From assembly GCF_041435195.1 (NCBI RefSeq), contig NZ_CP108106.1, positions 8,755,001-8,819,000 on the forward strand: 64,000 nt of DNA, in the 5' to 3' direction. Below, piece by piece: positions 8,521 to 18,001 of the stretch. The notes under the pieces are model-generated. The model was given only the letters and a program-made list of their open reading frames with translations, was not told the DNA's origin and ran no database searches. Origin of the DNA: Streptomyces sp. NBC_00224 (GTDB lineage: Bacteria; Actinomycetota; Actinomycetes; Streptomycetales; Streptomycetaceae). The translations under genes were made by a program, and so were the position numbers. Numbering within the stretch: the first letter of the stretch is position 1; each line of letters opens with the position of its first letter.

Positions 8521-9337
8521 GGGTTGCCTCCCCGTCCGCTGCGCGCGGGTCGCGTGGATGCAGGCGCTTCCGGCGCAGGGCGGCCTGCTGGATGAGTACC
8601 TGGCTGGTGGTGCGGGCGGCCTTCATGAGCGCCGTCCTGGTGAACCGGCGGGGCGCTTCGGTGCCGTCGGACAGCACGCGGGCCTCCACGGGCGCGTAGG
8701 GCAGCGTGGCGGTCACCGGCACCTGCAGCACGCGCCGCACTTCACCCACCGGATACGGCCCCTCGTTGATCATCAGGACGCTGACGTCACCGAGGTGGTC
8801 TCGCAGGGCGCGCACCCGGCCCTGGGCTGCCTGCAGACCGCGCAGGGTGTTGCGGGCCACCACGACCGTGGTATCGGCCTGCTCGGCTAGCACCCCGCTC
8901 GGCCCGTACGCGCCGCGTCGGCCGAGGTCGATGAGCACGTCGTGGCCGCTCATGGTGTCGATGCCCCGGAACATCTCAGACAGGACCGTCCACACCGGTC
9001 CCAGGCTCGCGGCCTGCGCGGGGTCGGTGATGCCGGGCAGCAGCAGCCGCTCGCGCGGCGACTTCCCCTGGCCGTCTGTGCGGCTCAGGTCGATGAGCTG
9101 GCGCCAGAAGGCGTCGCTGAACTCCCCTTTGCGGGCGGCCACCGAGAGGTTGCGCAGCCCGTAGCGGTCGCCGAGCGTGCCCTGCAGCAGGCCGTGTGCC
9201 ACGGCGCCGCCGTCCGGGTCGCACTCCGCCAGGATCATCCGCCGCCCCGCCTGAAGCGGCCACGCCAGCAGCAGGGCCAGGCCGGTCGTGGTCACGCCGG
9301 GCGCCCCGCTGCAGCCCGCGAGGGCGATCACCGCCAT
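8510..9337 (-). CDS. TadZ/CpaE-like MinD-family ATPase
   Basis: A 275-residue ParA/MinD-like protein. The N-terminus MAVIALAGCSGAPGVTTTG is a deviant P-loop (GAPGVTTT in place of KGGVGKTT), as in many actinobacterial TadZ-like proteins. It is followed by ILAECDPDGG (Walker A'-like Asp) and HDVLIDLGRRG (Walker B-like). These proteins place the pilus machine in the cell. ATG 9337 overlaps the CpaB-like stop by one base; GTG 9340 with a GTGA overlap is equally possible. The 3' end overlaps tadA, so the two are coupled. Loss of the signature Lys suggests weak or absent ATP hydrolysis, which is inference. Confidence 0.8.
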   Translation of the reverse strand: MAVIALAGCSGAPGVTTTGLALLLAWPLQAGRRMILAECDPDGGAVAHGLLQGTLGDRYGLRNLSVAARKGEFSDAFWRQLIDLSRTDGQGKSPRERLLLPGITDPAQAASLGPVWTVLSEMFRGIDTMSGHDVLIDLGRRGAYGPSGVLAEQADTTVVVARNTLRGLQAAQGRVRALRDHLGDVSVLMINEGPYPVGEVRRVLQVPVTATLPYAPVEARVLSDGTEAPRRFTRTALMKAARTTSQVLIQQAALRRKRLHPRDPRAADGEATHAR

Positions 9338-10044
9338 CACGGACCCTCCGCAGCGGCCAACACCAGGCGCAGCGTGCCGGCCGCCTCCCACGCGGCGGCG
9401 GTGGGGCCGTCGGTCGCGGCGGTGGCCACGTCCACGACCACGATCCCCGTGCCGGGCGCGGCGCCCGAGGCCTTCACGACCCGGCCCACAAGGGTCTTCG
9501 GCGCGGCCTCCGACACTTTGCCCGCATCGGCAGTGCCCGGGGCTGGGACGTGCACCAGCTGTACCCTCTGGCCTGCCACCAACCCCGTGGCGGGGATCTG
9601 CTTGGGCTCCAAACCGATCGGCACCAGCTGTTCGCCCGGCTTGACCAGCAGGTCCTTCGTCACCTGGGTGGGGGCGAGCAGGGAGCCGGGCCTCAGTTCG
9701 ACGGCGGCCCGCTGGCCCACCACCGATGCCAGGTTGTCGGCGCGCACCGCTTTGACGGCCGGGTCCAGGGCGAGAGACGCCCTGCCCAGGTCGTGCTCGC
9801 TCAGGACCTGGCCGACCTGGACGTCGCGGACCACGGTCACCACCTCCGTGCGGTGGCCGACCTGCAGCAGCAGGACCGCAACTCCGGCACCCCCGGCGGC
9901 GATCAGCGCCAGGGACAGCGCCATGACGCCGGGGCGCCGCCTGCGCGCCGAGACCCGGGGCGGAGCCACCGGTCCGCCGACAGCGCGCTGCTGGGGAATA
10001 CCGTGCGCGCCAGCGGCGCCGGGATGTTGTTCGGTCTTACTCAC
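9337..10044 (-). CDS. CpaB/RcpC-like SAF-domain protein
   Basis: A 235-residue protein with a basic, Pro-rich cytoplasmic start, one membrane helix at about residues 40-62 (ALSLALIAAGGAGVAVLLL), and then an SAF domain (DVQVGQVLSEHDLGRASLAL; LRPGSLLAPTQVT; IPATGLVAGQRVQLV). CpaB proteins act in the periplasm or cell wall of Flp-pilus systems. It lies 21 bases after the secreted-protein gene and overlaps the TadZ-like gene. The SAF core and genomic position make the assignment secure. Confidence 0.85.
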   Translation of the reverse strand: MSKTEQHPGAAGAHGIPQQRAVGGPVAPPRVSARRRRPGVMALSLALIAAGGAGVAVLLLQVGHRTEVVTVVRDVQVGQVLSEHDLGRASLALDPAVKAVRADNLASVVGQRAAVELRPGSLLAPTQVTKDLLVKPGEQLVPIGLEPKQIPATGLVAGQRVQLVHVPAPGTADAGKVSEAAPKTLVGRVVKASGAAPGTGIVVVDVATAATDGPTAAAWEAAGTLRLVLAAAEGP

Positions 10045-10065
10045 CGTTGTCTCCTTCCGGCGGCG

Positions 10066-10950
10066 CTATCGGACGACTTGGACTTCGCCGACCGTGACCG
10101 GCACGGTGCTGTGGCGGACTTCCGTGAGCTGGCCGGCCTGTCCGCCGCCCTGCCAGGTGATCGCCCACGTCGACGTCGCGGTCACCAGGAACCGACTGCT
10201 GCGGGCATCAGCCGAGGTGGTGGAGTAGAGGTGCCCGCAGGTGGGAGACGGGGCCATGGCACCGGAGGAGGTGTAGGGGGTGCCGGGCCCGTTGCAGGTC
10301 ACGGTGGCGCCGTCGCCCATGGCCCACACAATCCTCGATACTTTCGCGGTCGCGGTGACGGTGATCCCGCCCGCCGATGCCGACGCGAAGTTCGGCCCGT
10401 AGGTGGTGGCTCTCTGGTTGACCCACATCCACATCGGGACACCCACGGTGTAGCGTCCGCTCGCCCTTGGGCTGGCGATGTCCGGGCCCAGCAGCGTCAT
10501 GGAGTCGACCGCGCGCTGGGCCAGCTCCCGCGGATCGACCTGCGGCACGGGCGGCTGCCCCTGCGGCACGACGATGAAACCGTCCGGGTTGTCCAGGCCG
10601 CCGTCCGAGCACGACATGAAATACATCTCGAACTTCGCGGGGTCCTTGCCCTCCCAGGCCGGGTGTGCGGGCGGAGGCTTCGCCTCGACCTTGGTGTACT
10701 GGCACTTCAACTTGCTGGCGCTGGCACTGCTGCCGCTTGACCCGCCCGCCTGCCCCGTAGCGCCGCCGGTCTTGCCACCGACTCCAACGCCGACACAGAA
10801 CTTGACGGACTGACAGGTCCCGGCACGCACATCAGGATCAGGGTCGGCGTGCGCGACGGAAGCCGAGGCCAGGACCAGGGCCCCGGTGACGGCGGCGAGA
10901 GGTCCGGCTAACAGGACTGCTCTTGAGCGGTCAGCTTGGTGACCATCCAT
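10066..10950 (-). CDS. secreted protein of the Tad operon, TTA codon near its start
   Basis: A 294-residue exported protein of unknown function, common in streptomycete Tad loci. The signal peptide is at about residues 12-36 (LLAGPLAAVTGALVLAS, then VAHA). The mature part begins with a Gly/Ser-rich stretch with several Cys and continues with an Ig-like or beta-rich region (AKVSRIVWAMGDGATV). GGGGGA lies five bases before ATG 10950, and the reading frame overlaps the lipoprotein 3' end by 43 bases. Codon 14 (10909-10911) is TTA, the rare leucine codon that in streptomycetes depends on the bldA tRNA. Expression may therefore be tied to development, which is inference. Confidence 0.72.
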   Translation of the reverse strand: MDGHQADRSRAVLLAGPLAAVTGALVLASASVAHADPDPDVRAGTCQSVKFCVGVGVGGKTGGATGQAGGSSGSSASASKLKCQYTKVEAKPPPAHPAWEGKDPAKFEMYFMSCSDGGLDNPDGFIVVPQGQPPVPQVDPRELAQRAVDSMTLLGPDIASPRASGRYTVGVPMWMWVNQRATTYGPNFASASAGGITVTATAKVSRIVWAMGDGATVTCNGPGTPYTSSGAMAPSPTCGHLYSTTSADARSSRFLVTATSTWAITWQGGGQAGQLTEVRHSTVPVTVGEVQVVR

Positions 10951-11504
10951 ATTGTCCCCCACTGTTCCAGCGTTGCCGTGCTGACGTATTTGATGAGCCG
11001 CGTCGTGGGCAGCGGCGTCTTCCGCTTCGAGGCCTTGTCGACCAGCGTCCAGTTCGTCGTGTCCACACAGTCGACGACCGTCGCCGTGGGGACTCTGCCG
11101 TGGGTCACGGTGACGACCCTCGGACGGGTCACCGGCCTGCCGGTGGTCACCTGCCCGGCCCTCCGCATGGCCACCAGGTCGCTCTCGACGTCGGCCAGCG
11201 CCTTGAAGGTGGTGTTCTTCTGCAGGTCGGTGCCCGCAGAAGAGGCCTTGCCGTAGGCCTTGGTCTGCGCGTCCCAGGAGCTGGTGTATGCCGCGATGAT
11301 GGTCGCGTCTGCGGCGTCAGCGGTCGAACTGGGAGAGTGAGAGACAGCCGTTGGGGCGGGGCGGGGCTTGGACGATGCGGGGGAGTTGTTGGCGCTGCAT
11401 CCGGCCAGCGCCAGCAGAGTCCCGGCGAGGAGCATTGCTGCGCCCTGTCTTCGGGTGCGAGCAGCGACGGTGTGTGCAGATAAGGGGGGGTGTGGAGCTG
11501 TCAC
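10908..11504 (-). CDS. lipoprotein, first gene of the Tad operon
   Basis: A 198-residue protein with a basic N-terminus, the hydrophobic segment MLLAGTLLALAGCSAN at about residues 24-39, and lipobox LAGC, so Cys-36 should be lipidated. The mature domain (IIAAYTSSWDAQTKAYGKA ... GRVPTATVVDCVDTTNW) resembles the small SnoaL/Mce-associated-like secreted proteins that streptomycetes carry beside Tad genes. The start is GTG 11504 with GGGAGA upstream. Its role at the cell surface is unknown. As the first gene it probably marks the promoter end of the operon, in the 11.5-11.9 kb gap. Confidence 0.75.
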   Translation of the reverse strand: MTAPHPPLSAHTVAARTRRQGAAMLLAGTLLALAGCSANNSPASSKPRPAPTAVSHSPSSTADAADATIIAAYTSSWDAQTKAYGKASSAGTDLQKNTTFKALADVESDLVAMRRAGQVTTGRPVTRPRVVTVTHGRVPTATVVDCVDTTNWTLVDKASKRKTPLPTTRLIKYVSTATLEQWGTIWMVTKLTAQEQSC

Positions 11505-11923
11505 GTGGTCTCCCGTAGAACGCGGTGCGGTCGGCCGCTGTCCTTGGATTTCGGCATGCAGGGCTCAGAGCTACGGCCCGGTGGCGGGCTTGCGCCACCG
11601 CCAGGCTACGCAGATACGCCCCCATTTCCCGACTAACATTTGAGACTTTTAGGTCAAATCAGTACTTCTCTGGGTGTTCTAGGGTCGGTGTTGATCTGTA
11701 GACCTTCACTGCGCGGCGGTGCCCGGGGCGGCAAGGAGGGTGCGCGTTGCTCCGGGAGAGGGGTCTGCCCGCGCCGCCAAGTCCTCCGCAGGGGTCCACT
11801 CGCTCGCCCGCCGCTGGGGCGCAAGTGCCGGGCGGTGACTGCCGATGAACGAGTGTTTATCGCCTGTTGAGTCGCATGTGCTGGGGTGGGCGGGTCAAGT
11901 AGCGGCCAGTCCAGGGGTGCCGG
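11505..11923 (+). other. divergent intergenic region, likely promoters
   Basis: This 419-base gap separates the minus-strand Tad operon from the plus-strand 2004-residue gene, so both promoters should lie here. A lower-GC patch at 11630-11695 contains TTGAGA-like and TAGGGT-like boxes, but spacing is not convincing enough to name a promoter. No credible open frame fills it. Confidence 0.4.
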
Positions 11924-14900
11924 ATGAAAAGAAGAAGGGGCCGGATACGGCCGAGGGTGCGGTTGGTGTCCGCCGCGCTCGTCGCCGCGCTGATGGCCGG
12001 ACTGCTCGGGGTGATGGGTGCCAGCGCCCCCGCTGCCCAGGCGGCGGTGTCCGGCCTTCGCACGGCAACGTTCAATATGTGGAATTCTCCCAAGTATTGG
12101 GGGGAGGTCCAGGAACTACTAGGAGAAGCTAACGCTCCACAAGCTATAGCTCTGCAAGAGGTTGAAAAAAGCGAACCGCCCGGCTATCAGTGTGCTGGCG
12201 GCGATAATCGCGATTTCATCAGCAGAGGACCGAAGGAGCAGATTCCTTATACGGTGATCAAATGCACGGCCGTCGGGAACTACTTCTACTACTTCCTCGA
12301 AACCAGGGTGGCCAAGAATCGTACGCGAAATATTGCGTTTCTGGTCGATAGGGACATCGCTCTGAACGATACGAACGTCCACGTGATCGGCCGGGTGGGT
12401 GCTATCGGTGACAGTAAGAAGAGCCCGAAGCCGATGCTGGGGATCCGGGTGGCCGGTACCTGGCTGTACAGCGCACATGCGGAGAACGGGGGCGGCGACG
12501 CGTCCAGTCTGGTTGAAGCAGCCCACGACGACGCGGGAACTGGCGACTGGGCCGTGATGGGGGACTTCAACCGGGAGTCGGACCAGTGGCCACAGGGCGA
12601 ATTGGACGCGCTGGGGGCTCGTCTGATAGCCACGACCGAGCCCACCCGTGACGATAAGGTGCTGGATTACATGATCGCGGGCACGGGTACCAGTCGAGGC
12701 GTCCATCCGAAGCGCATCGACGACCTCAAGTCCGACCACTGGGCAGTGCGGTTCGGCACTGACTGCGCTCCTGTTGCCAGGTCGAGTGCTGGGCCGAAGG
12801 CGCGCGCGGTGGGTGATGCGTGTACGGGTAGGCCGTCCGCCATCGTCTCGATGGGCGACAGCTACCTCTCCGGTGAGGGCGGCCGATGGGCGGGCAACGC
12901 GCTCACCAAGGAGGAAGGTGACGTGTGGGGCACCGACCGGAAGTCGAGGTGCCAGAGCGGGCAGGACTGTGTCTACGACGCGACGTCCTATGTCGGGGGG
13001 AACCGCTGCGACCGGTCGGACGTGGCCCCCATCAAGGGAGTTGAGTTCGATGGGATTCCCGCAGAGCGCCGGTTCAACCTCGCCTGCTCGGGGGCGACGA
13101 CCGAGAACATCACTTCCACAGCATTTAAGGACAAGAAGCCACAGGTTCAGCAGCTCACAGACCTGGCCCGGGAGTACGACATCCGGATGGTCGTGCTGTC
13201 CATCGGCGGAAACGACCTGAACTTCAGTGAAATCGTTCAGGCGTGTGCGAAATCCTATCTGGAGGATTCGGTCGGGAACCTCGATCCTGCCGTCCGGTGG
13301 CAGTGCTCCAGCACCCGGGAGAAGGCGTTTGCCGATGCGCTCGACGGGGTCCGGGCCAAGGTGACCAAGAACCTGATGGATATCCGCAGCGCGATGAGGG
13401 CAGCGGGCCAGTCGGATTACCGCCTGGTGCTCCAGTCGTATCCCAACGTGCTCCCGAAGAGCTCCGATTACCGCTACGGCGAAGGTGCGTTGAGCTTCCC
13501 CCGGTACACCAGTGGCGGATGCCCGTTCCGTGACACCGACTCCGACTGGGCCCGCGACTCCGTCGTACCCCGCATCAGCAGCATGCTGCGGGCTGCCGCC
13601 GGGACTGCCGGGGCGAAGTTCCTGGACGTGCAGAACGCGTTTGCCGGGCACGAGTTGTGCGCCAAGTCGGCGGAACAGGCCACCAGCGCGAACAACAACA
13701 GCAACCCCTTGCCGGCGGAGAAGGCCGAATGGGTCCGCTGGGTCCCGTATCTCGCCAGCTGGACGAAGGCGTGGTTCGAAGGGAAGGCGCAGGGGGATCA
13801 GCAGGAGGCGATCCACCCCAACGCGTTTGGACAACTGGCGCTGGCATCGTGTCTGACCGGGCTGGGTCAGGCGCTGGCGCAGAACGACGTTGCCGCCTAC
13901 GAATGCGGAGCAGTGGACGGTGGCACGAAGACCAGCCCGCTGAGGGGCGAGCGTGAGGGGGTCGTCCGGTTGCGCAACGCACTCACCGGGGAGGTCCTGG
14001 ACGCCGCAGGGGCGCGCAAGGACGACTACCTCATCACGTCCCCGGATAAGGCTTCGGGCAGCCAGCGGTGGCTGCTGCGCAACGCTGGCACGGGTCGCAT
14101 CTCGCTGCAGGCACAGCACAACGGCCGCTACCTCGACACCTGGAACAGCTGGACCTATCTGGGCGGCAAGGAGAAAGCCTGGTTCCTGTCACGTCGTGAC
14201 GACGGCCGGGTCGCACTGTCCCTGGACCAAGGCCGGGCAGCAAGCACCTGTCTGGCGCAGGATCCAGGCAAGGAGTCGAAGGGGAAGAAGTGGGTCAGCC
14301 ACGACCCCTGTCCGCACGTCATGGACGACCAGTACTGGTACATCGACTACCCGGCCGATGTGGTCATCACCCCGCGTGACCCGGCTGGCGGGACGGAGCC
14401 GCGCGACGGGGGACGCATGGAGCTGAGGTCGGCTACCGGCACGGTGATGGACCTGAAGGGAAGCAGCACCGAGAGCGGCACCAGCGTGCAGGCGTACGAG
14501 CCCAACGACTCAGAGGCACAGCGCTGGGTGATGCGGTCACTGGGCGGAGAAAACTGGCGGATCACCGCGGCCGCGAAGCCAGGCATGGCGGTCGATCACG
14601 ATCCTGGACCCCACCGCACGCATCTGGTCGAGACCCAGGAAGGCAACGCCAACCAGGTGTGGCAGGCCAAGGCAGCAGGCGGAGGCTGGTACACCTTGGT
14701 GAGTGGCGCTGACGGGCGCTGCCTGAGTGCTGGAGAGGCAGAGCAGCCACTGGAGTTGGCGGCCTGCGAGGCAGACAGTCCAAAGCAGCGGTGGAAGTTC
14801 CGCGAGGCAGGGACCGCCATGCCGGTCAGCACAATCAGGGGGCTTGAGGGCAAGTGCGTCGAGCCGCGCGATGGCAGCCGCGACGACCGTACGCCGATCC

Positions 14901-17900
14901 GTCTGGCCACCTGCGCTGGGTCGGACGGTCAGGGCTGGACGGCGGCTAGTGACGGCACGCTCCAGACACTGGCGAAGTGCCTGGACGTCGACGGCGGGCG
15001 CGCCGACAACGGCACCCCGGTCCAGCTTTATGCGTGCAACGGCAGTGCTGCCCAGCGGTGGGTGTACAGCGCTAGGCAGGAACTGCGCAACCCGAGCTCC
15101 GGCAAGTGCCTGGACGTCCCCGGATCGGACACCGCCCGGGCGCTGCAGCTCTATAACTGCAACGGCAGCGACGCGCAGAAATGGCAGATGTCGGCCCCGC
15201 CGATCGGCCAGCCCGACGGCGGCGACGCGGGCGATCCGTACGACGGCTCCCTGGACGACCGCGGTACCAAACCCGCCTTCACGGGGGACTGCCGCCCGGA
15301 GGGCATGGCGCAGACCCAGGGTGTGGCGGCGCGTTACTGCGACGCGTATGACAGCTCGGGGCGCGAGTGGGTCGGCAACAACCGCACACGGCGCCTGGTG
15401 GGCTATTTCACCGGGTGGCGTGCGGGCGTGAACGGCGACCCGAAGTACCTGGTGTCGAACATCCCATGGTCGAAGGTGACGCACATCAACTACGCGTTCG
15501 CCAAGGTCGACGGGAACCGGATCAGCATCGGAGACGAGAGCGACCCGCAAAACCCAGCGACCGGGATGACCTGGCCGGGCGAGAAGAACGCCATGGACAG
15601 CTCGCTGCCGTACAAGGGGCACTTCAACCTGCTGAACAGCTACAAGAAGAAGCATCCCGCGGTGAAGACGCTGATCTCGGTGGGCGGCTGGGCGGACACC
15701 CGCAACTTCTACGCGATGACCACGAACGCCGACGGCTCGGTGAACCAGGCCGGCATCGACACGTTCGCCGACTCGGTGACGGAGTTCCTGGACCGATACG
15801 GCTTCAACGGCGTCGACATCGACTACGAGTACCCGACCGCCCTGCCCAACACAGGCAACCCGAAGGACTGGGACGTCTCCAACCCCCGCCGCAAGGGGCT
15901 GCAGCAGGGATACAACGCGCTGATGAAGACCCTGCGCGAGAAACTGGACTGGGCCGGGGCGGACAAGGGCCGCTACTACCTGCTGACCTCCGCGGGCTCC
16001 TCCTCCGGCTACCTGGTCCGCGGCCTGGACGCCGGCCAGGCGCTGCAGTACCAGGACTATGTCAACGTGATGACGTACGACCTGCACGGCTCCTGGAACA
16101 AGTACGTCGGTCCGCAGGCCCCGCTGTACGACGACGGGAAGGACCACGAACTCGCGGACGCCGGCATCTACAACGACCAGGCAGCCGACACGAAGGACTT
16201 CCAAAAACACGGCTACTTCAACACCGACTGGGCCTACCACTACTACCGCGGTGCGCTGCCGCCCGGCCGCATCAACCTCGGCATCCCCTACTACTCACGG
16301 GGCTGGCGGGACGTCCAAGGCGGCTCGGACGGACTGTGGGGGACCGCGACAATGCCGGAACAGTCCCAGTGCCCCCTGGGCACCGGAGGCAGGGGCCCGG
16401 CGAACGCCCAGGCGTGCGGGCTCGGCGCCGTCGGCATCGACAACGTGTGGCACGACACGGAGAACGGGCGCGAGGTCGGGGCCGGGTCGAACCCGCTGTG
16501 GCACACGAAGAACCTCCAGGCGGGCATCACGCCCGGCTACCTCACGTCCTACGGCGTCGACACCGACAGGGCCGAGGGCCAGCTGAGCGGCACGTATGCC
16601 GAGAAGTACTCGGACGCGCTCCAGGCACCCTGGCTGTGGAACGCGTCCAAGCGAGTGTTCCTGTCCACCGAGAACGAGAAGTCCATCGACGCCAAGAGCA
16701 GATACATCACTGACAAGGGCATCGGCGGAGCGATGATCTGGGAACTCGCCGGCGACTACACCCAGCGCCCGGGCGGGGAGTGGGGGATGGGCTATGACCT
16801 CACCACCCGGCTGGACAACGCCCTCAAGGGCGCCGGCGCGTACGGGAACACAAAGGCGGGGGGCCAGCAGCAGCCCAGAGAGGTGATCGACGTGACGGCG
16901 CAACTGGTCGACTTCCCCACCGGAAAGGACGACTTCTACCCGATCCAGCCCAAGCTGCGGATCACCAACAACACCGGCGTCACCCTCGCCCAGGGCACCC
17001 AGATCTCCCTCGACCTGCCCACCTCCACACCGCCGGTCGTCAAGGACAACGACTACAAGGAGATCAAGGGCCTCACCCCCGGCCACACCGGCCCCAACGT
17101 GGGCGGCCTGAAGGGCGACTTCCACCGCCTGACCCTCACCCTCGGCTACTGCGAGGACCTGGCACCGGGCAAATCCCGCGACATCGACCTCAAGTACTAC
17201 CTGCCCATCACCGGGCCGTCCAACGTCACCTTCACCATCGGCGGCAAGGAATACGCCTCCACCGGCGACCGGCGCCGCGACGTCTCGGCGGCCACCCCGC
17301 CCGCCCCCAGTACGGGATCCGAATGCCAGGCCGCCACCTGGAAACAAGGGCAGGTCTACCGGCCCGACGGCGGACGACTATGGCGGATGTACGACAAGGG
17401 AGACAAGGGCTGGATGTTCGAGTACGGCGACAGCCCGCCCGGAAACCCCATGATGATCGACAACAACCCCGATCAGTCCCGCGTGCACCTCGTGGAAGCC
17501 ATGGAACAGAACCCCAACCAGTACTGGAAGATCCAGCTCGCCGGCGAGGGCACCTACACCGTCAGCAGCGGTGAACGCTGCATGACCGCGACCGCTGCGC
17601 GCAAGGACATCGCCTCACTCGGCTGCGACGGGCGAGCCGAGCAGAAGTGGAAACTGGTCCCCATCGCCGACAACGGCAGCGAAGGAGCACCCGGCGCGCC
17701 CAAACACAACGGCGTCTTCAAGCTGCGCTCCCTGTCCGGCGGCAACGACCTGGAGGTCGCGGGCGGCACCACCGACCAGGGCACACACATCCTCGCGGGC
17801 GACACGAAGGCCTCGACAGCGGCCTTCGTGAAGCACCAGGGCTACTACTGGTACGCCCAGTGGTACACCACCGCCGAACCCGGCACAGCCGAGGCAAACG

Positions 17901-17938
17901 GCGGCAAGCCGTGGAAGCGACTCAGCCCCGCCCCGTAA
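11924..17938 (+). CDS. giant secreted CdtB-like / SGNH / ricin-lectin / GH18 chitinase fusion
   Basis: A 2004-residue protein. Signal peptide: residues 1-41, ending APAAQAA. Residues 42-280: an endonuclease/exonuclease/phosphatase domain of CdtB type with FNMWN (50-54), LQEVE (Glu-79), SAHAENG (His-185), GDFN (Asp-214, Asn-216), LDYMIAG and SDHW (Asp-271, His-272). Residues 305-650: SGNH hydrolase with GDSYLSGEG (Ser-313), GGND (Asn-430) and IHP (His-631). Residues 680-1095: ricin-type lectin repeats with several QxW motifs (QRW, QVW, QKW). Residues 1155-1640: GH18 chitinase, NGVDIDYE, acid Glu-1302. Residues 1655-1780: beta-rich module. Residues 1800-2004: a second QxW lectin-like region. 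All catalytic residues seem present. No comparable single-chain layout is known to me. The first 160 codons use AGA, ATA and CTA, unlike the rest. Confidence 0.9.
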   Translation: MKRRRGRIRPRVRLVSAALVAALMAGLLGVMGASAPAAQAAVSGLRTATFNMWNSPKYWGEVQELLGEANAPQAIALQEVEKSEPPGYQCAGGDNRDFISRGPKEQIPYTVIKCTAVGNYFYYFLETRVAKNRTRNIAFLVDRDIALNDTNVHVIGRVGAIGDSKKSPKPMLGIRVAGTWLYSAHAENGGGDASSLVEAAHDDAGTGDWAVMGDFNRESDQWPQGELDALGARLIATTEPTRDDKVLDYMIAGTGTSRGVHPKRIDDLKSDHWAVRFGTDCAPVARSSAGPKARAVGDACTGRPSAIVSMGDSYLSGEGGRWAGNALTKEEGDVWGTDRKSRCQSGQDCVYDATSYVGGNRCDRSDVAPIKGVEFDGIPAERRFNLACSGATTENITSTAFKDKKPQVQQLTDLAREYDIRMVVLSIGGNDLNFSEIVQACAKSYLEDSVGNLDPAVRWQCSSTREKAFADALDGVRAKVTKNLMDIRSAMRAAGQSDYRLVLQSYPNVLPKSSDYRYGEGALSFPRYTSGGCPFRDTDSDWARDSVVPRISSMLRAAAGTAGAKFLDVQNAFAGHELCAKSAEQATSANNNSNPLPAEKAEWVRWVPYLASWTKAWFEGKAQGDQQEAIHPNAFGQLALASCLTGLGQALAQNDVAAYECGAVDGGTKTSPLRGEREGVVRLRNALTGEVLDAAGARKDDYLITSPDKASGSQRWLLRNAGTGRISLQAQHNGRYLDTWNSWTYLGGKEKAWFLSRRDDGRVALSLDQGRAASTCLAQDPGKESKGKKWVSHDPCPHVMDDQYWYIDYPADVVITPRDPAGGTEPRDGGRMELRSATGTVMDLKGSSTESGTSVQAYEPNDSEAQRWVMRSLGGENWRITAAAKPGMAVDHDPGPHRTHLVETQEGNANQVWQAKAAGGGWYTLVSGADGRCLSAGEAEQPLELAACEADSPKQRWKFREAGTAMPVSTIRGLEGKCVEPRDGSRDDRTPIRLATCAGSDGQGWTAASDGTLQTLAKCLDVDGGRADNGTPVQLYACNGSAAQRWVYSARQELRNPSSGKCLDVPGSDTARALQLYNCNGSDAQKWQMSAPPIGQPDGGDAGDPYDGSLDDRGTKPAFTGDCRPEGMAQTQGVAARYCDAYDSSGREWVGNNRTRRLVGYFTGWRAGVNGDPKYLVSNIPWSKVTHINYAFAKVDGNRISIGDESDPQNPATGMTWPGEKNAMDSSLPYKGHFNLLNSYKKKHPAVKTLISVGGWADTRNFYAMTTNADGSVNQAGIDTFADSVTEFLDRYGFNGVDIDYEYPTALPNTGNPKDWDVSNPRRKGLQQGYNALMKTLREKLDWAGADKGRYYLLTSAGSSSGYLVRGLDAGQALQYQDYVNVMTYDLHGSWNKYVGPQAPLYDDGKDHELADAGIYNDQAADTKDFQKHGYFNTDWAYHYYRGALPPGRINLGIPYYSRGWRDVQGGSDGLWGTATMPEQSQCPLGTGGRGPANAQACGLGAVGIDNVWHDTENGREVGAGSNPLWHTKNLQAGITPGYLTSYGVDTDRAEGQLSGTYAEKYSDALQAPWLWNASKRVFLSTENEKSIDAKSRYITDKGIGGAMIWELAGDYTQRPGGEWGMGYDLTTRLDNALKGAGAYGNTKAGGQQQPREVIDVTAQLVDFPTGKDDFYPIQPKLRITNNTGVTLAQGTQISLDLPTSTPPVVKDNDYKEIKGLTPGHTGPNVGGLKGDFHRLTLTLGYCEDLAPGKSRDIDLKYYLPITGPSNVTFTIGGKEYASTGDRRRDVSAATPPAPSTGSECQAATWKQGQVYRPDGGRLWRMYDKGDKGWMFEYGDSPPGNPMMIDNNPDQSRVHLVEAMEQNPNQYWKIQLAGEGTYTVSSGERCMTATAARKDIASLGCDGRAEQKWKLVPIADNGSEGAPGAPKHNGVFKLRSLSGGNDLEVAGGTTDQGTHILAGDTKASTAAFVKHQGYYWYAQWYTTAEPGTAEANGGKPWKRLSPAP

Positions 17939-17965
17939 CCCTCGGGAAAGCTACCTCGATCACAC

Positions 17966-18001
17966 GGGCCCCGGCAGAACAACGCGCCTCTGCCGGGGCC
18001 C
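17966..18001 (+). terminator. 13-bp perfect hairpin after the giant gene
   Basis: Arms 17966-17978 and 17989-18001 pair perfectly (gggccccggcaga against tctgccggggccc) around a 10-base loop, 28 bases after the stop codon. No U-run follows, as is usual for streptomycete terminators. Confidence 0.75.
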
